Assembly (NCBI GenBank): GCA_026387795.1
Contig: JAPLLA010000052.1
Span: forward strand, 1-42,851
Direction: 5' to 3'
DNA: 42,851 nucleotides
Origin: Candidatus Saganbacteria bacterium
GTDB taxonomy: Bacteria > Margulisbacteria > WOR-1 > JAPLLA01
Every line of letters starts with the position of its first letter. Position 1 is the stretch's first letter. This document shows, one piece after another, positions 22,184-30,800 of this stretch. The notes beneath the pieces were generated by a model, which ran no database searches, was not told where the DNA came from, and saw nothing but the letters and a program-made list of their open reading frames with translations. The position numbers were made by a program, and so were the translations under genes.

Positions 22184-24205
22184 TTATAGAATATTAATAG
22201 GCTCCACATCAACGACTACGCGCACATCTTTTGGTATGACCAGCTTCTGCAAGCTTTGCTGTAACGCTAATCGCAGTACATCCAAGTCCTTTCCTTTTAA
22301 AAGTATCTGGAAACGATGCATTCCTTTGAGCTTTGGGATCGCTGCGGGTATAGGACCTAGCACTTCTTCTTCCTTTAGTCTCTTTGCTAAAAACTTTTGG
22401 AGGTCTTCCGCTGTTTTTTGCGCTCTTTCCAAACTATCCGAAGCAAATAATATATTAATTAAACTGGAAAAAGGAGGGAATCCCGCATCTTCCCGGGTTT
22501 TTATCTCTTCATTAAAAAAGAGATCGTAATCATGCTTAGCTGCAGCCTGGATTACGCAGTGGTCAGGATTATAAGTTTGAATAATTACTTTACCAGGCAA
22601 ATGATGCCTTCCTGCCCTGCCTGCTACCTGGGTTAAAAGCTGGAAAGTATGTTCCGCTGCCCTAAAATCCGGCATGGAAAGCGAAGTGTCTGCAAGAACC
22701 GCTGCTACCAGTGTTACATTTGCAATATCCAATCCCTTGGTCACCATCTGCGTACCAATCAACACATCTGCTTTCCCTTCCTTAAATGTACCGTAAATTG
22801 CTTCGTGCGCTCCTTTTTTGGCAGTGGTATCCCTATCAAACCTTAAAATGCGTACTTTGGGATAAACTACCGCTACTTCCTGCTCAATACGCTGCGTACC
22901 AGTACCCACGTAACGGATAGAAGTGCTTTGGCAGTTAGGGCAAATTACCGGAGTTTTTATTTTATAATTACAGTGATTGCAAGCTAGCTGGCTGGAATTT
23001 GGATAATAGATCAATGCTACCGAGCAATGCGGACATTTAAGGGGCTTGCCACAGTCACGGCAAATCACAGCAGTAAAAAAACCTATCCGGTTTAAGAAAA
23101 GTATAGCCTGTTCTCCCCTTTTAAAGGTTTCTACCAACGCCTTACGCAAATCTCTGCTCAAGACCCCCAAATTCCCTGCTTTCTGCTCTTCTTTCATGTC
23201 CACTATTTTAACTTCAGGAAAAGGACGGTTATCTATCCTGTGCGGCAAAACCTGGAGTTTGTATTCCCCTTGTTTTGCTTTGTAAAAAGTTTCAACGGTT
23301 GGTGTGGCGCTTCCCAAAACCAGAGGAGAGTTTGCCCTTTTTGCCAAAAATCCCGCTACTTCCCTGGCATGATACTTTGGAGATTGCTCCTGCTTGTAGG
23401 TAACTTCGTATTCTTCATCCAATACAATGATGCCGATATTTTTAAGAGGAGCAAAAAGCGCTATGCGCGTTCCTAAAACAATCCTGGCCAAACCGTTTTT
23501 AACCCGGAGCCACTCGGTCTTGCGTTTTTTTTCTGTTAAACCGCTATGAAAAATTGCGATGTGGTCTGAAAAGCGCTCTTTAAAACGCTCCACCAATTGC
23601 GGCGTAAGCCCTACTTCAGGAACCAACACAATTGCGTTCTTTCCTTTTATTAGGACATTGGCAATTGCCTGCAGGTAAACCTCTGTTTTCCCTGAAGCCG
23701 TAACCCCGTACAATAAAATTGTTTCCGAACGATTTGCTTCAATCAACTCGTTGATTGTTTCTAACGCCCTTGCTTGTTCTGGAGTAGGAGATAGTCCATT
23801 TTTAATCTCATAATCCTGAACCCTGTCTACTGAACCCTGAACCATTTTAGCTTTGGCAGGCTTCTTCAGTTTCTCTTTGCCTCTAGTACCAGGCGGCATA
23901 ATCAAGCGGAGACAGCTGATTTTATAAGCGAGATAGTAATTACTGATCCAATCCGCAATTTCTACTGCATCCCGGTCAAAAATAGGTTCTTCGCTAATAA
24001 TCCCGGCAATCGGCTTAATCCTGGTTGCTTCTATATCCGTAGTTTCTGAAAAACCGACCACGTAACCCACTTCTTCTCTTTTACCAAACGGGATTTTCAC
24101 TTGAGAACCGATTTGAATCTTAGAAGAGAGCTCCAAAGGAATAGAATAGTGGTAGATTCTATCAAGGTCACGAGATGGTTTGCTTAGAATAACTTCAGCG
24201 TACAT
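22184..24205 (-). CDS. priA: Primosomal protein N' (replication restart helicase)
   Basis: 673 aa from MYAEVILSKPSRDLDRIYHY (24205); the open frame to 24235 adds non-family residues. It has an N-terminal DNA-binding domain, Walker A GVTASGKTEVYL, a DEEY box (VLDEEYEVTYKQ; usually DEEH), the four zinc-binding Cys pairs (CRDCGKPLKCPHC and CNHC...CPNC), and helicase motifs TQMVTKGLD and QVAGRAGR. It reloads the replicative helicase at stalled forks. An extended -10 TGTTATACT ends 9 nt before the ATG, with no Shine-Dalgarno. It is the first of priA-def-fmt-ferredoxin and is separated from coaBC by a MITE-like element. Confidence 0.95.
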   Translation of the reverse strand: MYAEVILSKPSRDLDRIYHYSIPLELSSKIQIGSQVKIPFGKREEVGYVVGFSETTDIEATRIKPIAGIISEEPIFDRDAVEIADWISNYYLAYKISCLRLIMPPGTRGKEKLKKPAKAKMVQGSVDRVQDYEIKNGLSPTPEQARALETINELIEANRSETILLYGVTASGKTEVYLQAIANVLIKGKNAIVLVPEVGLTPQLVERFKERFSDHIAIFHSGLTEKKRKTEWLRVKNGLARIVLGTRIALFAPLKNIGIIVLDEEYEVTYKQEQSPKYHAREVAGFLAKRANSPLVLGSATPTVETFYKAKQGEYKLQVLPHRIDNRPFPEVKIVDMKEEQKAGNLGVLSRDLRKALVETFKRGEQAILFLNRIGFFTAVICRDCGKPLKCPHCSVALIYYPNSSQLACNHCNYKIKTPVICPNCQSTSIRYVGTGTQRIEQEVAVVYPKVRILRFDRDTTAKKGAHEAIYGTFKEGKADVLIGTQMVTKGLDIANVTLVAAVLADTSLSMPDFRAAEHTFQLLTQVAGRAGRHHLPGKVIIQTYNPDHCVIQAAAKHDYDLFFNEEIKTREDAGFPPFSSLINILFASDSLERAQKTAEDLQKFLAKRLKEEEVLGPIPAAIPKLKGMHRFQILLKGKDLDVLRLALQQSLQKLVIPKDVRVVVDVEPINIL

Positions 24206-24214
24206 GGTGGAAGT

Positions 24215-24223
24215 AGTATAACA
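24215..24223 (-). promoter_or_regulatory. Extended -10 promoter of priA (probable leaderless)
   Basis: TGT-TATACT on the minus strand (TGn extension) ends 9 nt before the priA ATG; the -35 is poor, as is usual with an extended -10. No Shine-Dalgarno lies between. Confidence 0.55.
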
Positions 24224-24249
24224 AAGATCACCCACCAGAATCCACCCTG

Positions 24250-24459
24250 CCTCACCCGCCGCCTACTTGTTGGAACATTATGCTTAACGCCCTCTCCATT
24301 CACCAATGGAGAGGGAAAACCAATGTGATTTCAGATAACATCTAAACAAGATTCTAATGCGCTACCCTCTCCATCCCGAGCGATGAGCGTAGCGACGAGT
24401 CGAGAGAGATGGAGAGGGCAAAAACAAATTACGAAACAAATAACTGTATGTGGGTGAGG
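24250..24459. mobile_element. MITE-like element, copy 2
   Basis: 210 bp bounded by CCTCACCCGC (24250-24259) and the near-inverse GTGGGTGAGG (24450-24459). It has one CCCTCTCCATT/AATGGAGAGGG hairpin (24290-24315) and a second, wider-loop copy (24365-24418). The last 33 nt match the right end of the 8804-8913 element with about five differences. It fills the priA-coaBC gap (24206-24487), which otherwise holds only the priA promoter. Confidence 0.7.
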
Positions 24460-24487
24460 TAGGTGGAGGCGGTGGGGAATAAGTAAC

Positions 24488-25666
24488 CTAGATACCCTTG
24501 ATTCGATCCAGAATAATCCCCGCAGCCTGGTCTTTCCCCAACCCGGAAAAGTGTTCCGGTTTTCCATCTTTTGACAGGATAGAACCCGAAATTAAATCGC
24601 CGTCAAACGTCGACGGATCGTTTGCAACTACCAGGTCCAAACCCTTTTCTTTGAGCTTCTTGGCAGCACCCGCTAACACATCTTCTGTCTCCAAAGCAAA
24701 CCCAACTACTTTTTGTTTCTTTGTTTTCAAACGCTTTACTGCCGCCAAAATATCCTCCGTCCTCTCTAGTAACAGCTGTAACCGTTCCGTAACCTTCTTT
24801 AACTTTTTTGGGGAAGCCTTGGCTGGGCGATAATCCGCCACTGCAGCAGCCATTACCAAAAGATCCGCATATTTAAAGCGTTCCAAAACCGCTGCTTTCA
24901 TCTCGGCCGCTGTTTCAACCTTAACCAGCTCCACATCCAAAGGAAGAGGTTCATGGGTCGGCCCAGAAATCAGAGTCACTTTTGCGCCTCTTGTCCTTGC
25001 TGCTTGGGCCAAAGCAAAACCCATCTTCCCAGAAGAGCGGTTGCCAATAAAACGTACAGGATCAAGGGGTTCCCTGGTACCGCCCGCAGTAATCAATACC
25101 CGTTTTCCTTTAAAATCTAGTTTGGGAACCAATATCTCTATCACTCTATTCACAATTTCTTCCGGTTCTGCCATTTTTCCCATCCCCCACCCACACGCCA
25201 AATTCCCCTCCACAGGACCTATGAACTGTACTCCCAGGTCTTTAAGCTTTTTTATGTTTTCTTGGACAACTGAATTATTCCACATCCTGGTATTCATAGC
25301 AGGAGCAAAGAGTTTTTTGGCTTTTGAAGAAAGAAGCATAGTAGAAAGCGGATCATCTGCAATCCCGCTTGCAGCTTTACCAATGATATTGGCTGTAGCA
25401 GGTACCACCATCACCAAATCTGCTTTTTCGGTCAAGGCAATATGGGGAACATTCAGGCCCGCAAGCTCATTAGAAAAAAGATCTGTAATCACTGGGTTGG
25501 TAGACAAGGTGCGAAAAGTAAGGGGCGTAACCAGTTTTGTGGCAGACTCAGTCATAACCACCCAAACCTCTGCACCCAATTGCTTTAAAGTACTCACAAC
25601 CTCACAAGCCTTATAAGCCGCGATACCACCGGTAACTCCAAGAATTATGACTTTATCTTTTAACAT
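24488..25666 (-). CDS. coaBC: Phosphopantothenoylcysteine decarboxylase / synthetase
   Basis: 392-aa bifunctional coenzyme A enzyme. The N-terminal flavin-dependent CoaC half has GGIAAYKACEVV, PAMNTRMW and the active-site Cys in EGNLACGWGMGKM. The C-terminal CoaB half starts at about residue 185 (KRVLITAGGTREPLDPVRFIGNRSSGKMG) and has the AAVADYRP and FALETED segments. TATAAT ends 8 nt before the ATG and no Shine-Dalgarno is present. It lies downstream of rpoZ (gap 77 nt) in the gmk-rpoZ-coaBC-priA-def-fmt order common in bacteria. Confidence 0.96.
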   Translation of the reverse strand: MLKDKVIILGVTGGIAAYKACEVVSTLKQLGAEVWVVMTESATKLVTPLTFRTLSTNPVITDLFSNELAGLNVPHIALTEKADLVMVVPATANIIGKAASGIADDPLSTMLLSSKAKKLFAPAMNTRMWNNSVVQENIKKLKDLGVQFIGPVEGNLACGWGMGKMAEPEEIVNRVIEILVPKLDFKGKRVLITAGGTREPLDPVRFIGNRSSGKMGFALAQAARTRGAKVTLISGPTHEPLPLDVELVKVETAAEMKAAVLERFKYADLLVMAAAVADYRPAKASPKKLKKVTERLQLLLERTEDILAAVKRLKTKKQKVVGFALETEDVLAGAAKKLKEKGLDLVVANDPSTFDGDLISGSILSKDGKPEHFSGLGKDQAAGIILDRIKGI

Positions 25667-25674
25667 GACAGGTA

Positions 25675-25680
25675 ATTATA
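25675..25680 (-). promoter_or_regulatory. -10 box of coaBC (probable leaderless)
   Basis: TATAAT on the minus strand, 8 nt before the ATG at 25666; no Shine-Dalgarno and no clear -35. Confidence 0.45.
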
Positions 25681-25743
25681 TAATAAACTGCCGAGCAAAG
25701 CGAGGCATACATTTTTAGGATTTAGAGTTTCGGATTTAGGATT

Positions 25744-26076
25744 TTACTTGTATTTCTTATTCTTTTTCCTGGACAGTTCTTCCAAAACAGAAACCTCTTC
25801 ACCGAGAGCTTCTGCTTCTTCCTCTTTTGGTGTTTCTTTGGGAGCAGTTTTTAAGACCTTAATACGGATCTTGTCATTTGCGATTTCCTTAATTGCAGTA
25901 ACAATCGGATTGGTTGGGTCAAAATCAGAAACATAGGGCAAAGACCCCTCTGAAACTTGTTTGGCCCTGCCTGCTATAGCATTGGAAAGTAAAAACTTGT
26001 TCTCCGCTTTGGAAAGCAGATTATCAATACTCAAAACCGCCATTGGGGTGCTTTTCTTTTCTTGTTCTTTTGTCAA
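25744..26076 (-). CDS. rpoZ: RNA polymerase omega subunit
   Basis: 110 aa. The omega core is SIDNLLSKAENKFLLSNAIAGRAKQVSEG followed by NPIVTAIKEIANDKI, matching the family pattern of a Ser-rich start, a lysine-containing helix and a second AIxEI helix. A charged C-terminal tail (EEEAEALGEE..KKNKKYK) is longer than usual. It promotes assembly of core RNA polymerase. The ATG overlaps the gmk stop by 4 nt (26073-26076), so it is translationally coupled. The next stretch (25667-25743) holds the coaBC promoter. Confidence 0.9.
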   Translation of the reverse strand: MTKEQEKKSTPMAVLSIDNLLSKAENKFLLSNAIAGRAKQVSEGSLPYVSDFDPTNPIVTAIKEIANDKIRIKVLKTAPKETPKEEEAEALGEEVSVLEELSRKKNKKYK

Positions 26077-26681
26077 TTTAACAACATCCTTTCTTTTTCA
26101 ACATTTATAATCGCCCGAATCTTGGAAGCTGCAGAATCTACCCTGTCATTTACTACTATATAGTCGTATTTTTCCATGACCTGCAGTTCTGCAATTGCCG
26201 CTCTTAGGCGATAATTCATCACTTCTTCGTCTTCTGTTTTTCTCTTCTTAAGCCTAAAAGCCAAAATGTCTACAGAAGGCGGTATCAAAAATACAAATAC
26301 TACCGCACATTTTAGCTTTCCCGCAGCCAACGCGTCTTTGACCTTTGCCGCACCCTGCACATCCACCTCCAAAACCACCACTTGCTCTTTATTTAGCTGC
26401 TCTTGGATAAATTTTTTGGGAGTACCGTAACAGTATCCGTGGACCTGGGCCCACTCCAAAAAATCCCCTTCTTTAATCTTGTCTGAAAATTCTGCTTCAC
26501 TTACAAAGTGATAATCCGCACCATTTTGTTCATTGGGCCGGGGCGGCCTGGTAGAATAAGAGACCGAAAGTCTCAAATCCGGGTTTTCTTTGATCAGCGC
26601 CCGTACTACCGTACTTTTGCCAACCCCCGAAGGGCCAGAAATAACTACCAAAAAGCCCTTCCGGGTCCGCAATCTTTTCAT
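26073..26681 (-). CDS. gmk: Guanylate kinase
   Basis: 202 aa. Phosphorylates GMP to GDP. P-loop SGPSGVGKSTVVRALI, the GMP-binding SVSYSTRPPRPNEQNGADYHFV segment, and LEVDVQGAAKV are present, with a Lys/Arg-rich lid (RLKKRKTEDEEVMNYRL). It is first in the gmk-rpoZ-coaBC order. The promoter TTGCGG-N17-TATAAT ends 8 nt before the ATG; no Shine-Dalgarno is present, so the mRNA is probably leaderless. Confidence 0.96.
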   Translation of the reverse strand: MKRLRTRKGFLVVISGPSGVGKSTVVRALIKENPDLRLSVSYSTRPPRPNEQNGADYHFVSEAEFSDKIKEGDFLEWAQVHGYCYGTPKKFIQEQLNKEQVVVLEVDVQGAAKVKDALAAGKLKCAVVFVFLIPPSVDILAFRLKKRKTEDEEVMNYRLRAAIAELQVMEKYDYIVVNDRVDSAASKIRAIINVEKERMLLN

Positions 26682-26689
26682 GAGGGGGT

Positions 26690-26718
26690 ATTATACCCAA
26701 AAACCTTGTTTTCCGCAA
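26690..26718 (-). promoter_or_regulatory. Sigma-70-type promoter of gmk
   Basis: TTGCGG, 17 nt, TATAAT on the minus strand (26713-26718 and 26690-26695). The expected start site is 1-3 nt before the gmk ATG. It overlaps the divergent promoter at 26706-26734. Confidence 0.6.
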
Positions 26719-26734
26719 CCCCTCCTGCTATAAT
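26706..26734 (+). promoter_or_regulatory. Sigma-70-type promoter of the outer-membrane protein gene
   Basis: TTGTTT, 17 nt, TATAAT, followed by an AAAGGAG Shine-Dalgarno before ATG 26763. Its -35 shares bases with the gmk promoter on the other strand, so the two may compete. Confidence 0.65.
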
Positions 26735-26762
26735 TTTTCACCTCGGTATAAAGGAGTAAAAG

Positions 26763-27836
26763 ATGAAAAAAATTGGTTTAGCCTTAGTATTTCTGACGCT
26801 CCTCTCTTCGTTTTCCTATGGTCTAATTGCAGGTGGCGCAAAACTTGCTGGCATGGGAGGCGCAGGCACTGCAATCTGCGATAATATTTCCGCTGCATAC
26901 TATAATCCTGCTGGAATTCTAGGTTCGGATCCTGATAACCCTTCCATGAAATTGTCCATAGGCGCACCAGTTGCCGGAATGAGCGATGCACTTGCCACTT
27001 TTTCCCAAGTTGCCGACATGAATGCTTTTCTTATAAATAATTACGCCAAGACCATAGACATCAATGGCACTACAGGAATGATTTTTGGCATGCAATACCA
27101 AAAGATCGGCTTAAGCGTAATACCAGAAAGTACTGTTTTGGCAAACAAAACCGCAAACAGCTATAACGGTTCCGTTGGAGCAAATATCCAATCTTCAGCT
27201 GCTTTAACTTTTGGTACTACCTGGAACTTCCCTTTCCTGCCAATGAATTTTATGGATGTAGGTACAAACATTAAATATATTGCCAATTACCAAGGAAGTA
27301 CTGCCATTACGGGCGTAACCACCACTGCTGGAAGCGCAAATTACCTCTACGGAACAGGTCTGGGTTGGGGGTTTGATTTGGGTGCAAAGACCGGACTATA
27401 TACTCCATGGTTTCCAATTACAGTAGGAATCATGATGAAGGATGTTTATACTAGTGTGGGCAATAGCACTGTTACCAGGACAGATACCATTAGTCCGGAT
27501 GGAACTGTTACCCCGGGAGTTGCCACTACCACTACATCCACAACCATTACTCCTGGTACATGCGTAATCGGTGCTGCAACCCAGCTTTTTGAAGGCGGAA
27601 CGATCGTAGCAGCAGACTATGCTACTTCCATGAGCGATGGGGAATTAAGATTGGGGATTGAACAACCAATCTTCTCTGATATGTTCATCGGCCGCGCAGG
27701 TCTCATATCCGGAACACAAAACTCCAAGATTACTGTGGGTGTGGGATTTAATCTTTTTGGAGAAACAAATATCGCTTATATCATAGACAACAAAAACAGT
27801 AAAGATAATGTAGTAATCGTTGGCTTCGGCATATAG
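26763..27836 (+). CDS. Outer-membrane barrel protein (PorV/TraF/FadL-like)
   Basis: 357 aa with signal peptide MKKIGLALVFLTLLSSFSYG, followed by GGAKLAGMGGAGTAICDNISAAYYNPAGIL. The MGGAGTAxxDxxxAxxxNPAG pattern is typical of FadL/OmpP1-, PorV- and TraF-type outer-membrane barrels, where it forms the N-terminal plug or hatch. Many alternating beta strands follow, and a Thr-rich loop (about residues 237-262) rich in ACT/ACC codons. The C-terminus is VVIVGFGI. The ligand is unknown. The gene has a strong Shine-Dalgarno, unlike its leaderless neighbours, and precedes tamB by 56 nt. Confidence 0.75.
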   Translation: MKKIGLALVFLTLLSSFSYGLIAGGAKLAGMGGAGTAICDNISAAYYNPAGILGSDPDNPSMKLSIGAPVAGMSDALATFSQVADMNAFLINNYAKTIDINGTTGMIFGMQYQKIGLSVIPESTVLANKTANSYNGSVGANIQSSAALTFGTTWNFPFLPMNFMDVGTNIKYIANYQGSTAITGVTTTAGSANYLYGTGLGWGFDLGAKTGLYTPWFPITVGIMMKDVYTSVGNSTVTRTDTISPDGTVTPGVATTTTSTTITPGTCVIGAATQLFEGGTIVAADYATSMSDGELRLGIEQPIFSDMFIGRAGLISGTQNSKITVGVGFNLFGETNIAYIIDNKNSKDNVVIVGFGI

Positions 27837-27892
27837 AAACCTGGTTTCTTGCTTTTTACTTATGGCTAGAGTAAGATTGCCATTACATAATT

Positions 27893-30800
27893 ATGTATGC
27901 GGGATTTAAACCTCACAAACCTTATTTTTTACTTTTTCTGTTTGCTTTTATAAGCTTAATCCTTTTTGTTTGCGGATTTTCTCTTCCTCCTGTCCCATTT
28001 ACAGATCCAATCTATAAAAATATCCAGGCACAAGCTACCGAACAGCTTTCCGCGCTCTTTAACAACAAAGTAAAAATCGGAAGTGTTAGCGGAACAGTAG
28101 TGGTCGGGGAAATTGTATTAAACAACGTAGAAGTAGAAAAAAAAGACCCCTTGACCGGCAAGTCCTTCTTAAAAGCGGAAAAATTTATCCTGCATTTTAA
28201 CCCGCTCATTTATGTAATGAAAGGAAACAATATTCTTCCTGCTCTTTACAAAATCACCCTGGTTAGCGCAGAAGCAGAAGTAACCAGGGATAAAAACGGC
28301 AATTGGGGCATTGTCAGCCTGCTTGGTAAAGACAAAGGAAGCAAAGAGCTACCCAAGCTACCATTCAAAGGCACAATCATCATCCAAAATAGCCGTGCCA
28401 ACTACACGGACGTTAGGGGTTGGGGTGCCACGCAGCCACAAAAGCCCTTTGCCGCTGAAATCAAAAATCTTAATGGTTCGATCCTCTTAAAAGAAAACGA
28501 CATTGCCCCTTCCCTAAAAGGGGACATCATTAAAAACGGTAAACCCACACTGGTGGTTGCAAAAGGAAACTACAGCCTAAAAAAGAATCTCTTTACCTTT
28601 AAAATCAGTGCCGATAATTTAACCTTTGAAGAATGGGGAAGCTATGTTCTGCCTATCCCAAACTTCAAGGCAATTAAAGGATCAGCTTCCATACCGGAAT
28701 TAATCATTAGCGGACCAACCAGTACCTATCCGGGATTTAAGGTCGACTCTTTAATCAGCATCAAAGAAGGAGAAGTTGATCTATTAGGATACGCATTAAA
28801 TAAAATCAACGGCCAAGTAAGGCTCAAAGAAGACGAGGTCTCATTTATCAACTTGGGTGCTTCTTATAAAAATAGCAACGGCATATTAAATGGCCGTATT
28901 TATGATTTTAGAAACGGGAAAATGGAGCTGGGCCTGGAAGCCCAAGGCTTCAACCTCTCCTATCTTAAAGAATTTGTCCCGGAATTAAAAACCTGGGATA
29001 TCTCCGGAAACGGTTTAGTAAAGCTAAAAAGCTATGGGACTTTTGCTGCCCCTGTACTTGAGGCGGAAATCGTAAGCGCCAAAGCCAATTTATACGGACA
29101 GGAAATAAAAGGTGCCCTACTGGTTGCGCTAAAAGACAATGTCGTTGACCTTAATTTGAAAAAGGTTTATGCCTATGGGGGCACCATCTTAGGAAAAAGC
29201 AGAATATTGTTGTCTTCCCCCTCCCCGCAAATGGAAGCTAATCTCTATGTTTCCGACCTTAATTTAGAAACGATTGCCCCTGGTGTACCGGGCATAAGCG
29301 GAAACAGCAATGGGACTATTGTTCTTAGCGGACCAATCAATAATCTTAAAGGCAATGTGAGCTTAAAACTGGACAAGGCACTGCTCTTTGGTCAAAGCGT
29401 CAACCAGATAAACTCAAGCTTTATTTATAGAAATGGGTCTGTTATTTTGGACAACTTTTCTATATTATCTGCCAAGGGATCGTTTACTTCCAGTGGCACC
29501 ATTGATCCGGATCTAACTTGCAACCTTTTAACCCAAAGTAAAGGTCTTGAGCTTAAAGGAAGCGGATTTTTGGGAAGGATGGGGGCACTGCTTAAAAACT
29601 TTGATGGTAAGATTGCCTTTACTTTAAACGAAAAATTCCTAAAAAACCCGATCAAGCGGCTAAAGGCAAAGGGAAAATTTGAGATCGAAAAAGGCTACCT
29701 GGGCAACCAGCAAATCGATTCTGCCAGCGGCACCATAGAAATCGGCAACGGACAAATCCATATAGAAAAAGGGGTCGCGCAAACCGGCAACACATCTATC
29801 TCCATAGAAGGACAAACCGGACTGGGAATAGAATCAAACCTAAACATTGTCGGTAAAAACTGCGAGCTGGAAAACCTGCAAATTTTCTCTCATCTTATCC
29901 CTAGCCACATTTATTCCAAAATAAGAGGACATGCGGATGTAATTTTAAGCATGAGCGGCACCATACCCAAGGAAACCATCTTCACCTCTTTTGCCCCGCT
30001 TTTGCTTTTAAACACCAAAATAGAAATTTTGGTCAAAGACGCTTCCGCAGGAACGGTAAAATTCCTCCCCTCACACTTGTTGGCAGAATATAAAGAAAAA
30101 AAACTATACCTAAAAGAAGCGCACTTGGAAACTCCTACCAGTAAAATTGATGCCAATGGGAAAATCGATGCGGATTTAAACCTGGATTTAGCAGTAAAGG
30201 GATATTTGGACCTGGCAAACCTATCCCCCATCCTTCCGGAAGAAGAAAGCCTAAAAGGGCTCGCCAATTTTGAAGCTGCCATTACCGGCAACCTGGCTAA
30301 TCCGATTGCCAATACTTCTTTTACCATTAAAGACCTGGGCTGGAACATTTTTTCTCTGGAAAATATCAAAGGGAAAGTAGAGTGGAAAAACTATCTCCTT
30401 ACTTTTATGGAACCGCTTTCTACCCAAGGCTCCGGCAGCAGCTTGAAAGCTCTGAAAAACCGCTATCTCCTTTCGGGCAGCGTTGACTTTAGTAAAACTG
30501 AAGGGCTCAAAAACTTGGAACATGTCAATCTTGACCTCTCTTTGGACATTAAAGATTCCGACCTAAGAAACTTTTTGAGTTTTATCGAGCTGATTCGGGC
30601 AGAAACCCAGGCCAGGCTGAGCATTTCCTCAAATCTTCCCAGCAGTAAAATCAAAATCAACAAAAAAAACCTGCTTCTTCCTTCCATAAAAGAATATCTG
30701 GCCAACTCCTCTCTTTTACTTTACAAAACCAACAGCACTAAGACCTATCGTTACTTCTTGGAAGCATTTGAAAAAGAAACGGAAGAACTGGGAACTTCCC

